Below are positions 1 to 6,543 of a DNA stretch of 7,451 nucleotides, in pieces. Where the stretch lies: the NCBI GenBank assembly GCA_964424455.1, contig CAYRJA010000125.1:1-7451 (forward strand), in the 5' to 3' direction. Under the pieces are notes generated by a model that saw only the letters and a program-made list of their open reading frames with translations, had not been told where the DNA came from and did no database searches. Within the stretch, counting starts at the first letter, position 1. Each line of letters begins with the position of its first letter. Made by a program: the position numbers and the translations under genes. This DNA comes from CAYRJA01 sp964424455. GTDB taxonomy: Bacteria; Bacteroidota; Bacteroidia; Chitinophagales; UBA10324.

Positions 1-496
1 TTACATCTACCACAATTTTATAAACACTTATTGTAGAATCAATATTAATAGGCGCTCCGCCAAAGGTGGCATGTATCTTCAGTTTAATAGATAAATTGTA
101 AATGTTGCCCGCTGTACCTAAAGCAGGAGTGCCGAAAATTTGTACACAACATACTGAGCCACCCGGAAATACTCCATTACTTGGATTGGATGAAAAAGAG
201 AACTGGTTAGCGCTGGAATAAGGAATGGCAGCAAGCCCTGTAATCCCTGTAAGTGTTATGTCTGTAATACCAACTTTATAAGTATTACCTGCCAACACAT
301 AGTTTGAACTATCAGGAACTTTAAACTGAAGAGTTGCATTATAGGGTACTTCTTCTAAAGCTGGAGGAAGATTTGTTATCGCATCAGGTATTATTCCTGG
401 ATTACTACCACCGGACCAATTAGGGGTACAGTTCTGACCTTTAGCTGGTAGAAATAATATGACTGAAATAAGAAATGCAAGTAGAATTTGTCTCAT
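1..496 (-). CDS. Secreted Bacteroidota surface/extracellular protein, N-terminal part (runs off left edge)
   Basis: The frame is open from an ATG at 496 down to base 2 (165 codons) with no stop, so the C-terminus lies outside the window. Residues 1-20 form a signal peptide: M-R-Q, a hydrophobic core ILLAFLISVILFLP, then A-K-G-Q as the likely cleavage region. The mature protein starts NCTPNW and continues with PGIIPDAITNLPPAL, then a beta-rich stretch with FPGGSVCCVQIFGTP and a closing G-N-I-Y-N-L-S-I strand. From memory, this order (Cys-x-Pro, PGxxPD, NLP, a proline/tyrosine start of an Ig-like strand, FPGG, a cysteine, GTP, Gly-x-Tyr-x-Leu) recurs in Bacteroidota secreted proteins that often end in a type IX secretion sorting domain. 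That end cannot be seen here. AGGA lies about 8 bases before the ATG. Export is well supported; the function is unknown. It diverges from trpS and is probably unrelated to the polysaccharide genes. Confidence 0.8.
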   Translation of the reverse strand, partial: MRQILLAFLISVILFLPAKGQNCTPNWSGGSNPGIIPDAITNLPPALEEVPYNATLQFKVPDSSNYVLAGNTYKVGITDITLTGITGLAAIPYSSANQFSFSSNPSNGVFPGGSVCCVQIFGTPALGTAGNIYNLSIKLKIHATFGGAPINIDSTISVYKIVVDV

Positions 497-808
497 TTAT
501 GTCATCCTAATTAATGAATAGTATGCAATTATAGTGTTTAATTACTGTTTATGCAAGTTATTGGTAGCAAAATTCACTAAAACGAAGTGCGAGTTTAAAG
601 ATTATCATAAATCTTAACAGTAATACATATGCACGTCTGATAAAGAGGTGTCCTGAAAATTGAAAAGAGAAATAATGTAACAGGCAGAAGGTTATGCATC
701 TGATAATCTGTTTGAAGAGCTAAATCAACTCCTGATGCCAGACGAGCATCAAATTATAGCGACATACTTCTTAACCGACCAACAACAAATTTTCTTTTCT
801 TTGCGCTA
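497..808. other. Divergent intergenic region between the secreted protein gene and trpS
   Basis: This 312-bp stretch separates two genes that point away from each other, so it should hold promoters for both. A candidate for the leftward gene is listed separately. On the trpS side I see only a weak -7-like TTTCTTTG at 796-803 with no TTG at the right distance. A short AT-rich inverted repeat (AAGATT at 598-603, AATCTT at 610-615, 6-base loop) is too weak and wrongly placed for a terminator. From 681 to 809 the plus strand has a stop-free frame whose TAA overlaps the trpS ATG (see findings); its only ATG is at 735, giving 24 codons. I see no tRNA or other RNA gene. Confidence 0.5.
526..556 (-). 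promoter_or_regulatory. Candidate Bacteroidota-type promoter for the secreted protein gene
   Basis: On the minus strand, TTG (556-554) is followed after 20 bases by TATAATTG (533-526). This matches the phylum's -33 TTG / -7 TAnnTTTG pattern with one mismatch in the -7 box. Transcription would begin near 520, giving a leader of about 25 bases before the ATG at 496. The position suits the gene, but AT-rich DNA gives such matches by chance. Confidence 0.4.
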
Positions 809-1807
809 ATGGAAACAGTTGTCAGCGGTATCCGTCCTACAGGGAACCTTCATCTTGGAAATTATTTTGGAGCAGTAAAAAATTTTCTGCGCATGCAGCA
901 TGAAGCACGCTGTTACTTTTTTGTTGCAGACTACCATTCGCTCACTACTCATCCGCATCCCGATAATTTGAATAGAACAGTCAAGCAGGTACTTGCTGAG
1001 TATCTTGCCTGTGGATTGGATCCTGAAGCAGCAACTATTTATGTGCAAAGTGATTTACCTGAAACTACAGAGTTGTACTTGTTCCTGAATATGCTTTCCT
1101 ATGTAGGCGAGTTAGAGCGAAGTACTTCATTCAAAGAAAAAATTCGCAAGCAACCTGATAATGTAAATGCCGGCTTACTTACTTATCCGGTACTTATGGC
1201 GGCAGATATCCTTATTCACAAAGCGGGAAAAGTTCCAGTAGGAAAAGATCAGGAGCAACATCTGGAAATGACCAGAAATTTTGCAGTGCGTTTTAACCAT
1301 TTGTATAATGTGGAATATTTTCCTGAGCCGGTAGCTTACAATTTTTCCAACACATTAATCAAAGTGCCCGGACTGGATGGCTCAGGTAAAATGGGAAAGA
1401 GCGAAGGCGAGGGGAACGCTATTTTTTTGATTGATGAAGCAGATGTCATAAAGAAAAAAGTAATGAGGGCAGTAACAGACAGTGGACCTACTGAGCATAA
1501 TCAAAAAAAACCTGAAGCCATTGAAAACATTTTCACACTTATGAAACTTGTTTCCTCTGATGATACCGTAAAACATTTTGAAGACAGCTACAATAATATG
1601 ACTATCAGGTATGGCGATATGAAAAAGCAATTAGCGGTAGATATAAGCAATTTTGTAGCGCCACTGCGCGAAAAAATAAAAACTATTGCAGAAGATGAGA
1701 GCTATATTAAGAAAGTGATGAAAATAGGAGCAGAAAAAGCACGGGAGAGCGGAATAAAAACAATAAAAGAAGTAAGAGAAATTATTGGGATAAAATCATT
1801 TGTGTAA
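809..1807 (+). CDS. trpS: Tryptophanyl-tRNA synthetase (TrpRS)
   Basis: This cytoplasmic class I aminoacyl-tRNA synthetase charges tRNA-Trp with tryptophan using ATP. The 332 residues match the full bacterial length (E. coli about 334). The N-terminus SGIRPTGNLHLGNYFGA (6-22) carries the HIGH-type signature as HLGN (15-18). Other family blocks are YLACGLDPE (65-73), GELERSTSFKEK (100-111), AGLLTYPVLMAADIL (121-135), the PVGKDQEQHLE block (143-153) and RAVTDS (220-225). The KMSKS loop reads KMGKS (194-198), with glycine for the first serine; both lysines are kept. The ATG at 809 gives the typical short METVVSGIRP start. No Shine-Dalgarno is visible, which is common in Bacteroidota. A stop codon of an upstream short frame overlaps the start as TAATG. 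It stands alone, and its link to the polysaccharide genes is probably only positional. Confidence 0.97.
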   Translation: METVVSGIRPTGNLHLGNYFGAVKNFLRMQHEARCYFFVADYHSLTTHPHPDNLNRTVKQVLAEYLACGLDPEAATIYVQSDLPETTELYLFLNMLSYVGELERSTSFKEKIRKQPDNVNAGLLTYPVLMAADILIHKAGKVPVGKDQEQHLEMTRNFAVRFNHLYNVEYFPEPVAYNFSNTLIKVPGLDGSGKMGKSEGEGNAIFLIDEADVIKKKVMRAVTDSGPTEHNQKKPEAIENIFTLMKLVSSDDTVKHFEDSYNNMTIRYGDMKKQLAVDISNFVAPLREKIKTIAEDESYIKKVMKIGAEKARESGIKTIKEVREIIGIKSFV

Positions 1808-1989
1808 TAATGTGCATTCTAAATAAAGGGTATCAGAATTAAAACACATGAGTGGGAGTAAGCGCTTCTGCAAAAAATATTTCAAACCGAAGTATGAAAT
1901 AACTTTGATTGAGACTTATTTTACACCAGAATGTTTATTTCATTATCTGAATACCCATACTAATATGGAACAGTTAAATAATTTTTCTG

Positions 1990-2019
1990 TTTGTAATAGG
2001 ATAATAAATCGTACCTTTA
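1990..2019 (+). promoter_or_regulatory. Candidate promoter for the polysaccharide gene cluster
   Basis: TTTG (1990-1993), an 18-base spacer and TACCTTTA (2012-2019) fit the Bacteroidota -33 TTTG / -7 TAnnTTTG layout with one mismatch, the last base of the -7 box. Transcription would start roughly 35-40 bases before the glycosyltransferase ATG at 2063. It lies in the 255-bp gap after trpS, where no rho-independent terminator is visible, so readthrough from trpS is also possible. Confidence 0.4.
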
Positions 2020-2062
2020 ATTATAAAGATTCATAGCACCCTTCTATTGAGCAGATATTTGT

Positions 2063-3259
2063 ATGAATAAGCCGCGGGTATTAATAATTATAAACAGATT
2101 GAATCTTGGAGGACCTACTTTTATAGTAGCTTACCTCACTCGTTTTCTTTCACCTGAATTTGAAACTATGCTTGTATCAGGTATGATTGATGATACAGAA
2201 GAAAGCTCAGAGTTCATTGCCGGGCAGTTGGGGGTTAATCCAATATATATTCCCGAAATGATTAGAGAGATTAATATGCGCAAAGACCGGCAAGCTTACC
2301 TGAAGGTAAAAAAAATCATAAAAGATTTTAAACCCGATATAGTTCATACACATGCTGCAAAAGCAGGAACGATTGGCAGATTGGCTGCCAGCGCCTGTAA
2401 TGTGCCGGTGATTCTGCATACTTTTCATGGTCATGTGTTCCACTCTTATTTCAGCCCGCTTAAAACAAGAATGTTTCTTGAGATAGAGAGATACCTTGCG
2501 AAAAAAAGTTCCAGAATAATAGCCATCAGCGAGCGACAAAAAAAAGAACTTGGACTTATTTATAAGATATGCGACCCTTCTAAAATAGAAGTAGTGAATA
2601 TAGGTCTTGACCTTTCACCCTTTCAGGAAAAACAGGAAGAGAAAAGAAAAAATTTCAGAAATGAGTACCTGATTGATGATGATGAAATTGTGATTTCAAT
2701 CGTTGGCCGTCTTGTGCCGGTAAAGAATCACAAATTCTTTCTTGATGCAATGAAGATTATTTTTGATAACACCGACAAAAAGGTGAGAGCGTTTATAGTA
2801 GGCGATGGAGAGTTGAGGACTATGATAGAGGAATATACAAAAAGATTAAATCTGGATTATGTACGGTTCACAGAAGAAAAAAGAAAAGCACAGGTAACTT
2901 TCACTTCATGGAGAAAAGATATAGATGTAGTGAATGCCGGTTCTGATATTATTGCCCTTTGTTCTAGTAACGAAGGAACACCGGTAAGTTTGATTGAAGC
3001 CCAGGCAGCAAACAAGCCAATTGTAACTACAAGGGTGGGAGGGATTACTGATGTAGTTATGCCTCATAAAACAGCATTGATATCATCAAAAACAAGTGTA
3101 TCCAGTTTTGCCAAGAATCTTTTCATATTAATTAACGATGATGAGCTTAGAGAAAATATGGGAAAAAGCGGTAATAAATTTGTGATGGAAAAGTTCAGCT
3201 ATCAGCAGTTGGTAAGTAACACTGCATCACTCTATAGAAAACTGCTTGAAAAAAATTAA
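2063..3259 (+). CDS. GT4-family glycosyltransferase (GT-B fold), surface polysaccharide biosynthesis
   Basis: This 398-residue protein is the normal size for a GT4 retaining transferase. Such enzymes act at the cytoplasmic face of the inner membrane and move a sugar from a nucleotide-sugar donor to a lipid-linked acceptor. The N-terminal Rossmann half has VLIIINRLNLGGPTF (6-20, glycine-rich acceptor loop), PDIVHTHAAKAGTIGRLAA (91-109) and LHTFHGHVFHSYF (118-130). The C-terminal donor half starts about 208 with ISIVGRLVPVKNH (211-223) and includes FIVGDGELR (244-252), SWRKDIDVVNAGSDI (282-296) and EGTPVSLIE (304-312), the E-x7-E motif with E304 and E312, followed by NKPIVTTRVGGITDVV (317-332). 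There is no signal peptide. It is the first gene of the cluster, 41 bp before the export lipoprotein gene. From memory the C-terminal half resembles a group often found beside Wza/Wzc genes in Bacteroidota. Donor sugar and linkage cannot be read from the sequence. Confidence 0.92.
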   Translation: MNKPRVLIIINRLNLGGPTFIVAYLTRFLSPEFETMLVSGMIDDTEESSEFIAGQLGVNPIYIPEMIREINMRKDRQAYLKVKKIIKDFKPDIVHTHAAKAGTIGRLAASACNVPVILHTFHGHVFHSYFSPLKTRMFLEIERYLAKKSSRIIAISERQKKELGLIYKICDPSKIEVVNIGLDLSPFQEKQEEKRKNFRNEYLIDDDEIVISIVGRLVPVKNHKFFLDAMKIIFDNTDKKVRAFIVGDGELRTMIEEYTKRLNLDYVRFTEEKRKAQVTFTSWRKDIDVVNAGSDIIALCSSNEGTPVSLIEAQAANKPIVTTRVGGITDVVMPHKTALISSKTSVSSFAKNLFILINDDELRENMGKSGNKFVMEKFSYQQLVSNTASLYRKLLEKN

Positions 3260-3276
3260 TTTAGTTGTGAAATATT

Positions 3277-3284
3277 TACATTTG
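3277..3284 (+). promoter_or_regulatory. Possible internal -7 element before the export lipoprotein gene
   Basis: TACATTTG is an exact match to the Bacteroidota -7 consensus TAnnTTTG and is followed by C, as is frequent. It sits 16 bases before the ATG at 3301, so any transcript would have a very short leader. No TTG lies at the usual 17-23 base distance: the nearest are 9 and 28 bases upstream. It may let the export genes be transcribed separately from the glycosyltransferase gene, or it may be chance. Confidence 0.35.
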
Positions 3285-3300
3285 CCTTGCTTTAAGAAAA

Positions 3301-3942
3301 ATGTCAAAACTATACGCATTATCCTTATTTCTCCTGTCGGTACTTTTATTAAGTTCTTGTAAAGTATTTTATCCTGATTTGATGCTCAAAACGGAAAAAG
3401 ACTTTCCTTTTTCTCCATCAGATTCCATGCTTGCTAAAGATTATATTGTCAGACCTAACGATATCTTGTCTATCCAGATATTCTCAAACAATGGCTATCA
3501 GTTGATAGATGTTTTAGGGCAGGCAAGTCTGATACGTACACCTATGACTTATGTAATAAAAAGCGAAGGATTTGCCATTCTTCCAATGCTTGATTCGGTG
3601 TATTTAGCGGGATATTCAATTACAGCGGCTGAAAACCTTCTGAGTTCAAAATACTCATATTACTTTGTTAATCCCTATGTAAGAATCTCAATTTCTAACA
3701 GAAGATGTTTGGTTTTTAATGGACGAGGTTCTGGCAGTGTGGTCAACCTTGTAAATGAGAACACAAATTTGCTTGAGGTTCTTGCATTGAGTGGCGGAAT
3801 AACAGGTAGCAAGGCATACAATATAAAAATTATCAGAGGAGATTTAAGTAATCCGAAAATTATAAAAATAGATTTGTCCACTATAGAAGGAATGAAAAAG
3901 TCGAACCTGCAGATTGATGCGAATGATATAATATATGTTTAA
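3301..3942 (+). CDS. Wza-type polysaccharide export lipoprotein (OPX family), truncated by an in-frame stop
   Basis: The 213-residue frame begins with a lipoprotein signal: MSKLYALSLFLLSVLLLSSC with lipobox LSSC, and C20 would be the lipidated residue. A Poly_export domain follows (about 47-131, starting DYIVRPNDILSIQIFS), then one SLBB-like beta-grasp domain (about 135-212, with LLEVLALSGGITGS). These proteins form the outer-membrane/periplasmic exit channel for capsule or exopolysaccharide and dock on the Wzc-type partner, here encoded next. The product ends at IDANDIIYV. In homologues I recall, that segment runs on as Val-Glu/Gln-Pro into a C-terminal hydrophobic helix. Here the next codon is TAA (3940-3942), but the frame then continues with just such a helix to 4053. 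An intact product would be 250 residues. The shortened protein probably lacks its terminal membrane segment. The start is fixed by the signal peptide. Confidence 0.88.
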   Translation: MSKLYALSLFLLSVLLLSSCKVFYPDLMLKTEKDFPFSPSDSMLAKDYIVRPNDILSIQIFSNNGYQLIDVLGQASLIRTPMTYVIKSEGFAILPMLDSVYLAGYSITAAENLLSSKYSYYFVNPYVRISISNRRCLVFNGRGSGSVVNLVNENTNLLEVLALSGGITGSKAYNIKIIRGDLSNPKIIKIDLSTIEGMKKSNLQIDANDIIYV

Positions 3943-4053
3943 CCGGTGTTGTCTGTATCAAATATATCGGCGGTCGTTTTACCTTATCTTTCTTTGGTAA
4001 CTACAGCATTATTAGTTTATACAACGATTGCCGGAGTAAAGCAGCGGCTGTAA
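3943..4053 (+). pseudogene. In-frame C-terminal remnant of the export lipoprotein, cut off by TAA at 3940-3942
   Basis: Directly after the stop, and in the same frame, 36 sense codons run to TAA at 4051-4053. They read PVLSVSNISAVV, then LPYLSLVTTALLVYTTIAG, then VKQRL: a hydrophobic stretch of about 20 residues with a short basic tail. This is what I expect at the C-terminus of Bacteroidota OPX proteins. The second stop lies 18 bp before the kinase ATG at 4072, a normal operon spacing, whereas the first stop leaves 129 bp. There is no separate start codon near the beginning, so this is not an independent gene. One base change (for example G to T in a GAA codon) explains the break. A sequencing or assembly error would look the same. 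Confidence 0.75.
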
Positions 4054-4071
4054 AGTATTACTACATTCTAC

Positions 4072-6537
4072 ATGGAAACAAGTCAGAAAAAAGTTATTCT
4101 AAGTCCGCTTCAAAAAATCCTTGGTGAGGATTTTAATCCCGGGTTATTGATGATTATTGCCAGAAAAAGTTTTATCTGGTGCATAATTCTTATCTTATTA
4201 ACTATGTCTGTATCTCTCTTGTATCTGAGATACACTCCGCCACTATATGAAGCAACCTCAGCGCTTCTTACTAAACCCGAAAATACTTCACAGGATGTTG
4301 GAGTGATAGGTACGGCAGTAGCCAGCAAGCTTAATGACAACGATAACCAGAAGAATATACAGATAATAAAATCGAAGGTGGTTTTGGATAGGGTAGTGGA
4401 TAGTCTCCCTTTGAGAATAAGTTATTTTTTTATCGGGCAAATATTAACTGAAGAAAGATATAAATCCTCTCACTACAAAATAACCACCGACTTTGAAGAT
4501 CCGATTATTTACGGAGTTCCGATTTTCCTCATAGTAAAAAGTAAAAAGAATTTTGAGATACGTTATGTAATAGGTAAAAATAAATACTATTATAAAGGAA
4601 ATTTTAACCATAAACTCCATACTCAATATTTGAGTTTTACTGCCGAGTTAAAAGATTTAGTGCTTGCAAAAAGCCCGGCTATACTTAACTCAGATAAATT
4701 TTATTTTACCGTCAGTAGCATATCTTCTATCGAATCAGCTATAAAAAAGAAAATGGGAATCAGACCGTTTCCTCCCACAATCGCATTTACATTTCAGGAT
4801 AGAAAAGCAGAAAAAGCGGCAGATATCCTGAATGAAGTTATGGAGGTGTTTTTAGATTATGATAAATCTAACAGGACAGAGGGATCTACTAAGATTTTGG
4901 ATTTTATTGATTTGCAAATAAACTTATTAGGAACAGAAATACAGGCGTATGACAATCAACTGAAATTGTTTAAAATTTCCCATTCGATAATAAATCCAGC
5001 ATCAATGGGACAACAATTTTTCGATCAATTACAAACAGTAAAAGACAAATTGAAAGAACTTGATGATAAAAAGAATGAACTCACCTATTTTAAAGAATAT
5101 TTTATAGCACATCTGGATTCATCCTCTATGCTCGCAGGAATATCTCTTCAGAATTTTCCGGGCATTTCATCTTATATATCAAATCTGGATGCTTTACAGG
5201 CATCGAAACGCGATTTATTGATTCACCTGACACCTGAAAATCCGAATATCAAAGTTTTAAATTCTCAGATTACAGATGTAAAGAGAAATATACTGGGAAG
5301 CATAAATAACTACATGAAGGGTATTAACAATGATATCACAGAACTGGAAACTGAATTGAATCAGGCCGAAATAAATTTCAGAGAATCACCTTCATTAGAG
5401 GCAAAATTTGATAGCATTAATCAGTTAAGTGATCTGAAAAAGAAATACTATTTTCAGTTTCTTGACAAACAGGTTCAGTTTAGTATAGTACAAGCTGGAT
5501 TTGTTTCAAATTTTGTAAAACTAAAAAGTGCCGAAGTTCCTACGATACCCGCTTTCCCCAGTGTAAATCTTATCAAGGTATTAGGTGTAGTTATAGGAGT
5601 TTTTGTCAGTTTGCTATTTATCATAATTAGATATTTAATGAGTAACAAAATCCTGTCAATTTCTGAAATTGACAGATTATGTGAAGCCGGTTTGATAGGT
5701 GTTGTGCCGATATATAAAAAACCAATGGATATTTCGCAGTTAGTTGTGAATATGAGCCCGAAGTCAGTAATCTCGGAATCATTTCGTTCCATCAGAACGA
5801 ATCTCGACTATATTCAGGTGGTTAAAGGAACAAAACTCATCACTGTAACATCAACTATTGCAGGTGAAGGAAAAACATTTATTACAGTTAATATTGCAGG
5901 AATTCATGCAGTGGCAGGTAAGAGAACTATTGTTCTTGATTTCGATTTAAGAAAACCCAGAATTCATAAATCATTTGGTACTGACAACAATAAAGGGTTA
6001 AGTACAATTCTAATTGGAAAATACAGTGTTGAAGAATGTATAAAACATACTGAATGGGAAAACCTTGACTTTATTACTTCAGGACCGATTCCACCTAACC
6101 CTGCTGAATTTATTTTGTCACAGCAAACACAGGATTTAATTACCTATTTAAAAACAAAGTATGATGTGGTGGTTATTGATACCCCCCCTATCGGGGTGGT
6201 TACTGACGCATTAGAACTTCTTAAAAAAGCAGATTACCCGATTTATGTAATACGGGCTGATTATTCCAGTCGCAATTTTATTAATAATATTAATCGGCTT
6301 GTTGTTGATAATAAAATAACCAAACTTTCTGTAGTACTAAATGGAATGGGACAGGGTGCCTCTGGATATTCATATAATTATGGATATGGATATGGTTACG
6401 GGTACGGATACGGTAGTGGGTATGGAGGATATGGAGCAAGTGGATATGGCTACGGATATTATTCAGATGCAGCTCCTCCAAAGGATAAATTCATAAAAAG
6501 AACAAAAAGATATATCAAATCTGTTTTCAAAAGATAA
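4072..6537 (+). CDS. Wzc-type polysaccharide co-polymerase with C-terminal bacterial tyrosine kinase (BY-kinase)
   Basis: This 821-residue inner-membrane protein joins a Wzz chain-length domain to a tyrosine autokinase, as in Gram-negative Wzc. The N-terminal region has membrane helix 1 (about 34-53) and the YTPPLYEATSALL start of the Wzz domain. A long periplasmic part includes likely coiled coils (about 275-340 and 410-465) and the stretch before helix 2 with LKSAEVPTIPAFPSVNL (484-500). Helix 2 spans about 501-522. The cytoplasmic kinase has the E-x2-R-x2-R oligomerisation motif (E569, R572, R575), Walker A AGEGKT (597-602, K601), Walker A' VLDFDLRKP (621-629, D623 and D625) and Walker B VVVIDTPP (699-706, D703). 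A glycine/tyrosine tail follows (766-797, 14 tyrosines), then a basic end. All catalytic motifs are intact. It would cycle between phosphorylated and unphosphorylated states with a phosphatase not present here. No clear Shine-Dalgarno precedes the ATG. The next gene starts 6 bp downstream. Confidence 0.96.
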   Translation: METSQKKVILSPLQKILGEDFNPGLLMIIARKSFIWCIILILLTMSVSLLYLRYTPPLYEATSALLTKPENTSQDVGVIGTAVASKLNDNDNQKNIQIIKSKVVLDRVVDSLPLRISYFFIGQILTEERYKSSHYKITTDFEDPIIYGVPIFLIVKSKKNFEIRYVIGKNKYYYKGNFNHKLHTQYLSFTAELKDLVLAKSPAILNSDKFYFTVSSISSIESAIKKKMGIRPFPPTIAFTFQDRKAEKAADILNEVMEVFLDYDKSNRTEGSTKILDFIDLQINLLGTEIQAYDNQLKLFKISHSIINPASMGQQFFDQLQTVKDKLKELDDKKNELTYFKEYFIAHLDSSSMLAGISLQNFPGISSYISNLDALQASKRDLLIHLTPENPNIKVLNSQITDVKRNILGSINNYMKGINNDITELETELNQAEINFRESPSLEAKFDSINQLSDLKKKYYFQFLDKQVQFSIVQAGFVSNFVKLKSAEVPTIPAFPSVNLIKVLGVVIGVFVSLLFIIIRYLMSNKILSISEIDRLCEAGLIGVVPIYKKPMDISQLVVNMSPKSVISESFRSIRTNLDYIQVVKGTKLITVTSTIAGEGKTFITVNIAGIHAVAGKRTIVLDFDLRKPRIHKSFGTDNNKGLSTILIGKYSVEECIKHTEWENLDFITSGPIPPNPAEFILSQQTQDLITYLKTKYDVVVIDTPPIGVVTDALELLKKADYPIYVIRADYSSRNFINNINRLVVDNKITKLSVVLNGMGQGASGYSYNYGYGYGYGYGYGSGYGGYGASGYGYGYYSDAAPPKDKFIKRTKRYIKSVFKR
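5653..5675. repeat. Perfect 11-bp inverted repeat inside the kinase gene
   Basis: CTGTCAATTTC (5653-5663), one central T (5664) and GAAATTGACAG (5665-5675) form a perfect palindrome with 11-bp arms. It encodes L528 to D534 and the first base of the next codon, just after membrane helix 2 at the junction with the kinase half. It has no T-run after it, so it is not a rho-independent terminator. The one-base centre suits a DNA-binding site or cruciform better than an RNA hairpin. A role is unproven. Confidence 0.6.
6367..6462 (+). repeat. Degenerate TAY-GGN hexanucleotide repeat encoding the Tyr/Gly tail of the kinase
   Basis: The codons alternate TAT/TAC with GGA/GGT/GGG/GGC, giving a run of Tyr-Gly pairs (Y770 to Y780) and then looser repeats to Y797, 14 tyrosines in 32 residues. 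This is the expected autophosphorylation cluster of BY-kinases. Because the unit is 6 bp, slippage would change tail length by whole Tyr-Gly pairs and keep the frame. Confidence 0.8.
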
Positions 6538-6543
6538 CCCCCA

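Noticed and set aside
796..803. TTTCTTTG as a -7 promoter element for trpS
   Set aside because: One mismatch to TAnnTTTG, no TTG about 20 bases upstream, and it would give an almost leaderless transcript. Too weak to list.
1503..1510. Eight-A runs in trpS (1503-1510) and in the glycosyltransferase gene (2538-2545) as frameshift sites
   Set aside because: Both genes are full length and in frame through the runs, and A runs are expected at Lys codons in AT-rich DNA.
1816..1839. ATTCT / AGAAT inverted repeat as a trpS terminator
   Set aside because: Only 5 bp per arm with a 14-base loop and no T-run; it would not form a stable hairpin.
1848..2036. 62-codon plus-strand open frame between trpS and the glycosyltransferase gene
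   Set aside because: No recognisable motif, no signal peptide or domain, a composition unlike the neighbours (four cysteines in 62 residues), and the best cluster promoter candidate lies within its 3' end. Most likely chance, though a small gene cannot be excluded.
3981..4000. TATCTTTC/TTTCTTTG motif as a separate kinase promoter
   Set aside because: It overlaps codons for the export protein's C-terminal helix (PYLSLV), lacks a -33 partner, and the codons explain it better.
6182..6188. Run of seven C in the Walker B codons of the kinase gene as a phase-variation tract
   Set aside because: Short tract explained by the Thr-Pro-Pro codons of the conserved motif; slippage here is possible but nothing else supports switching.
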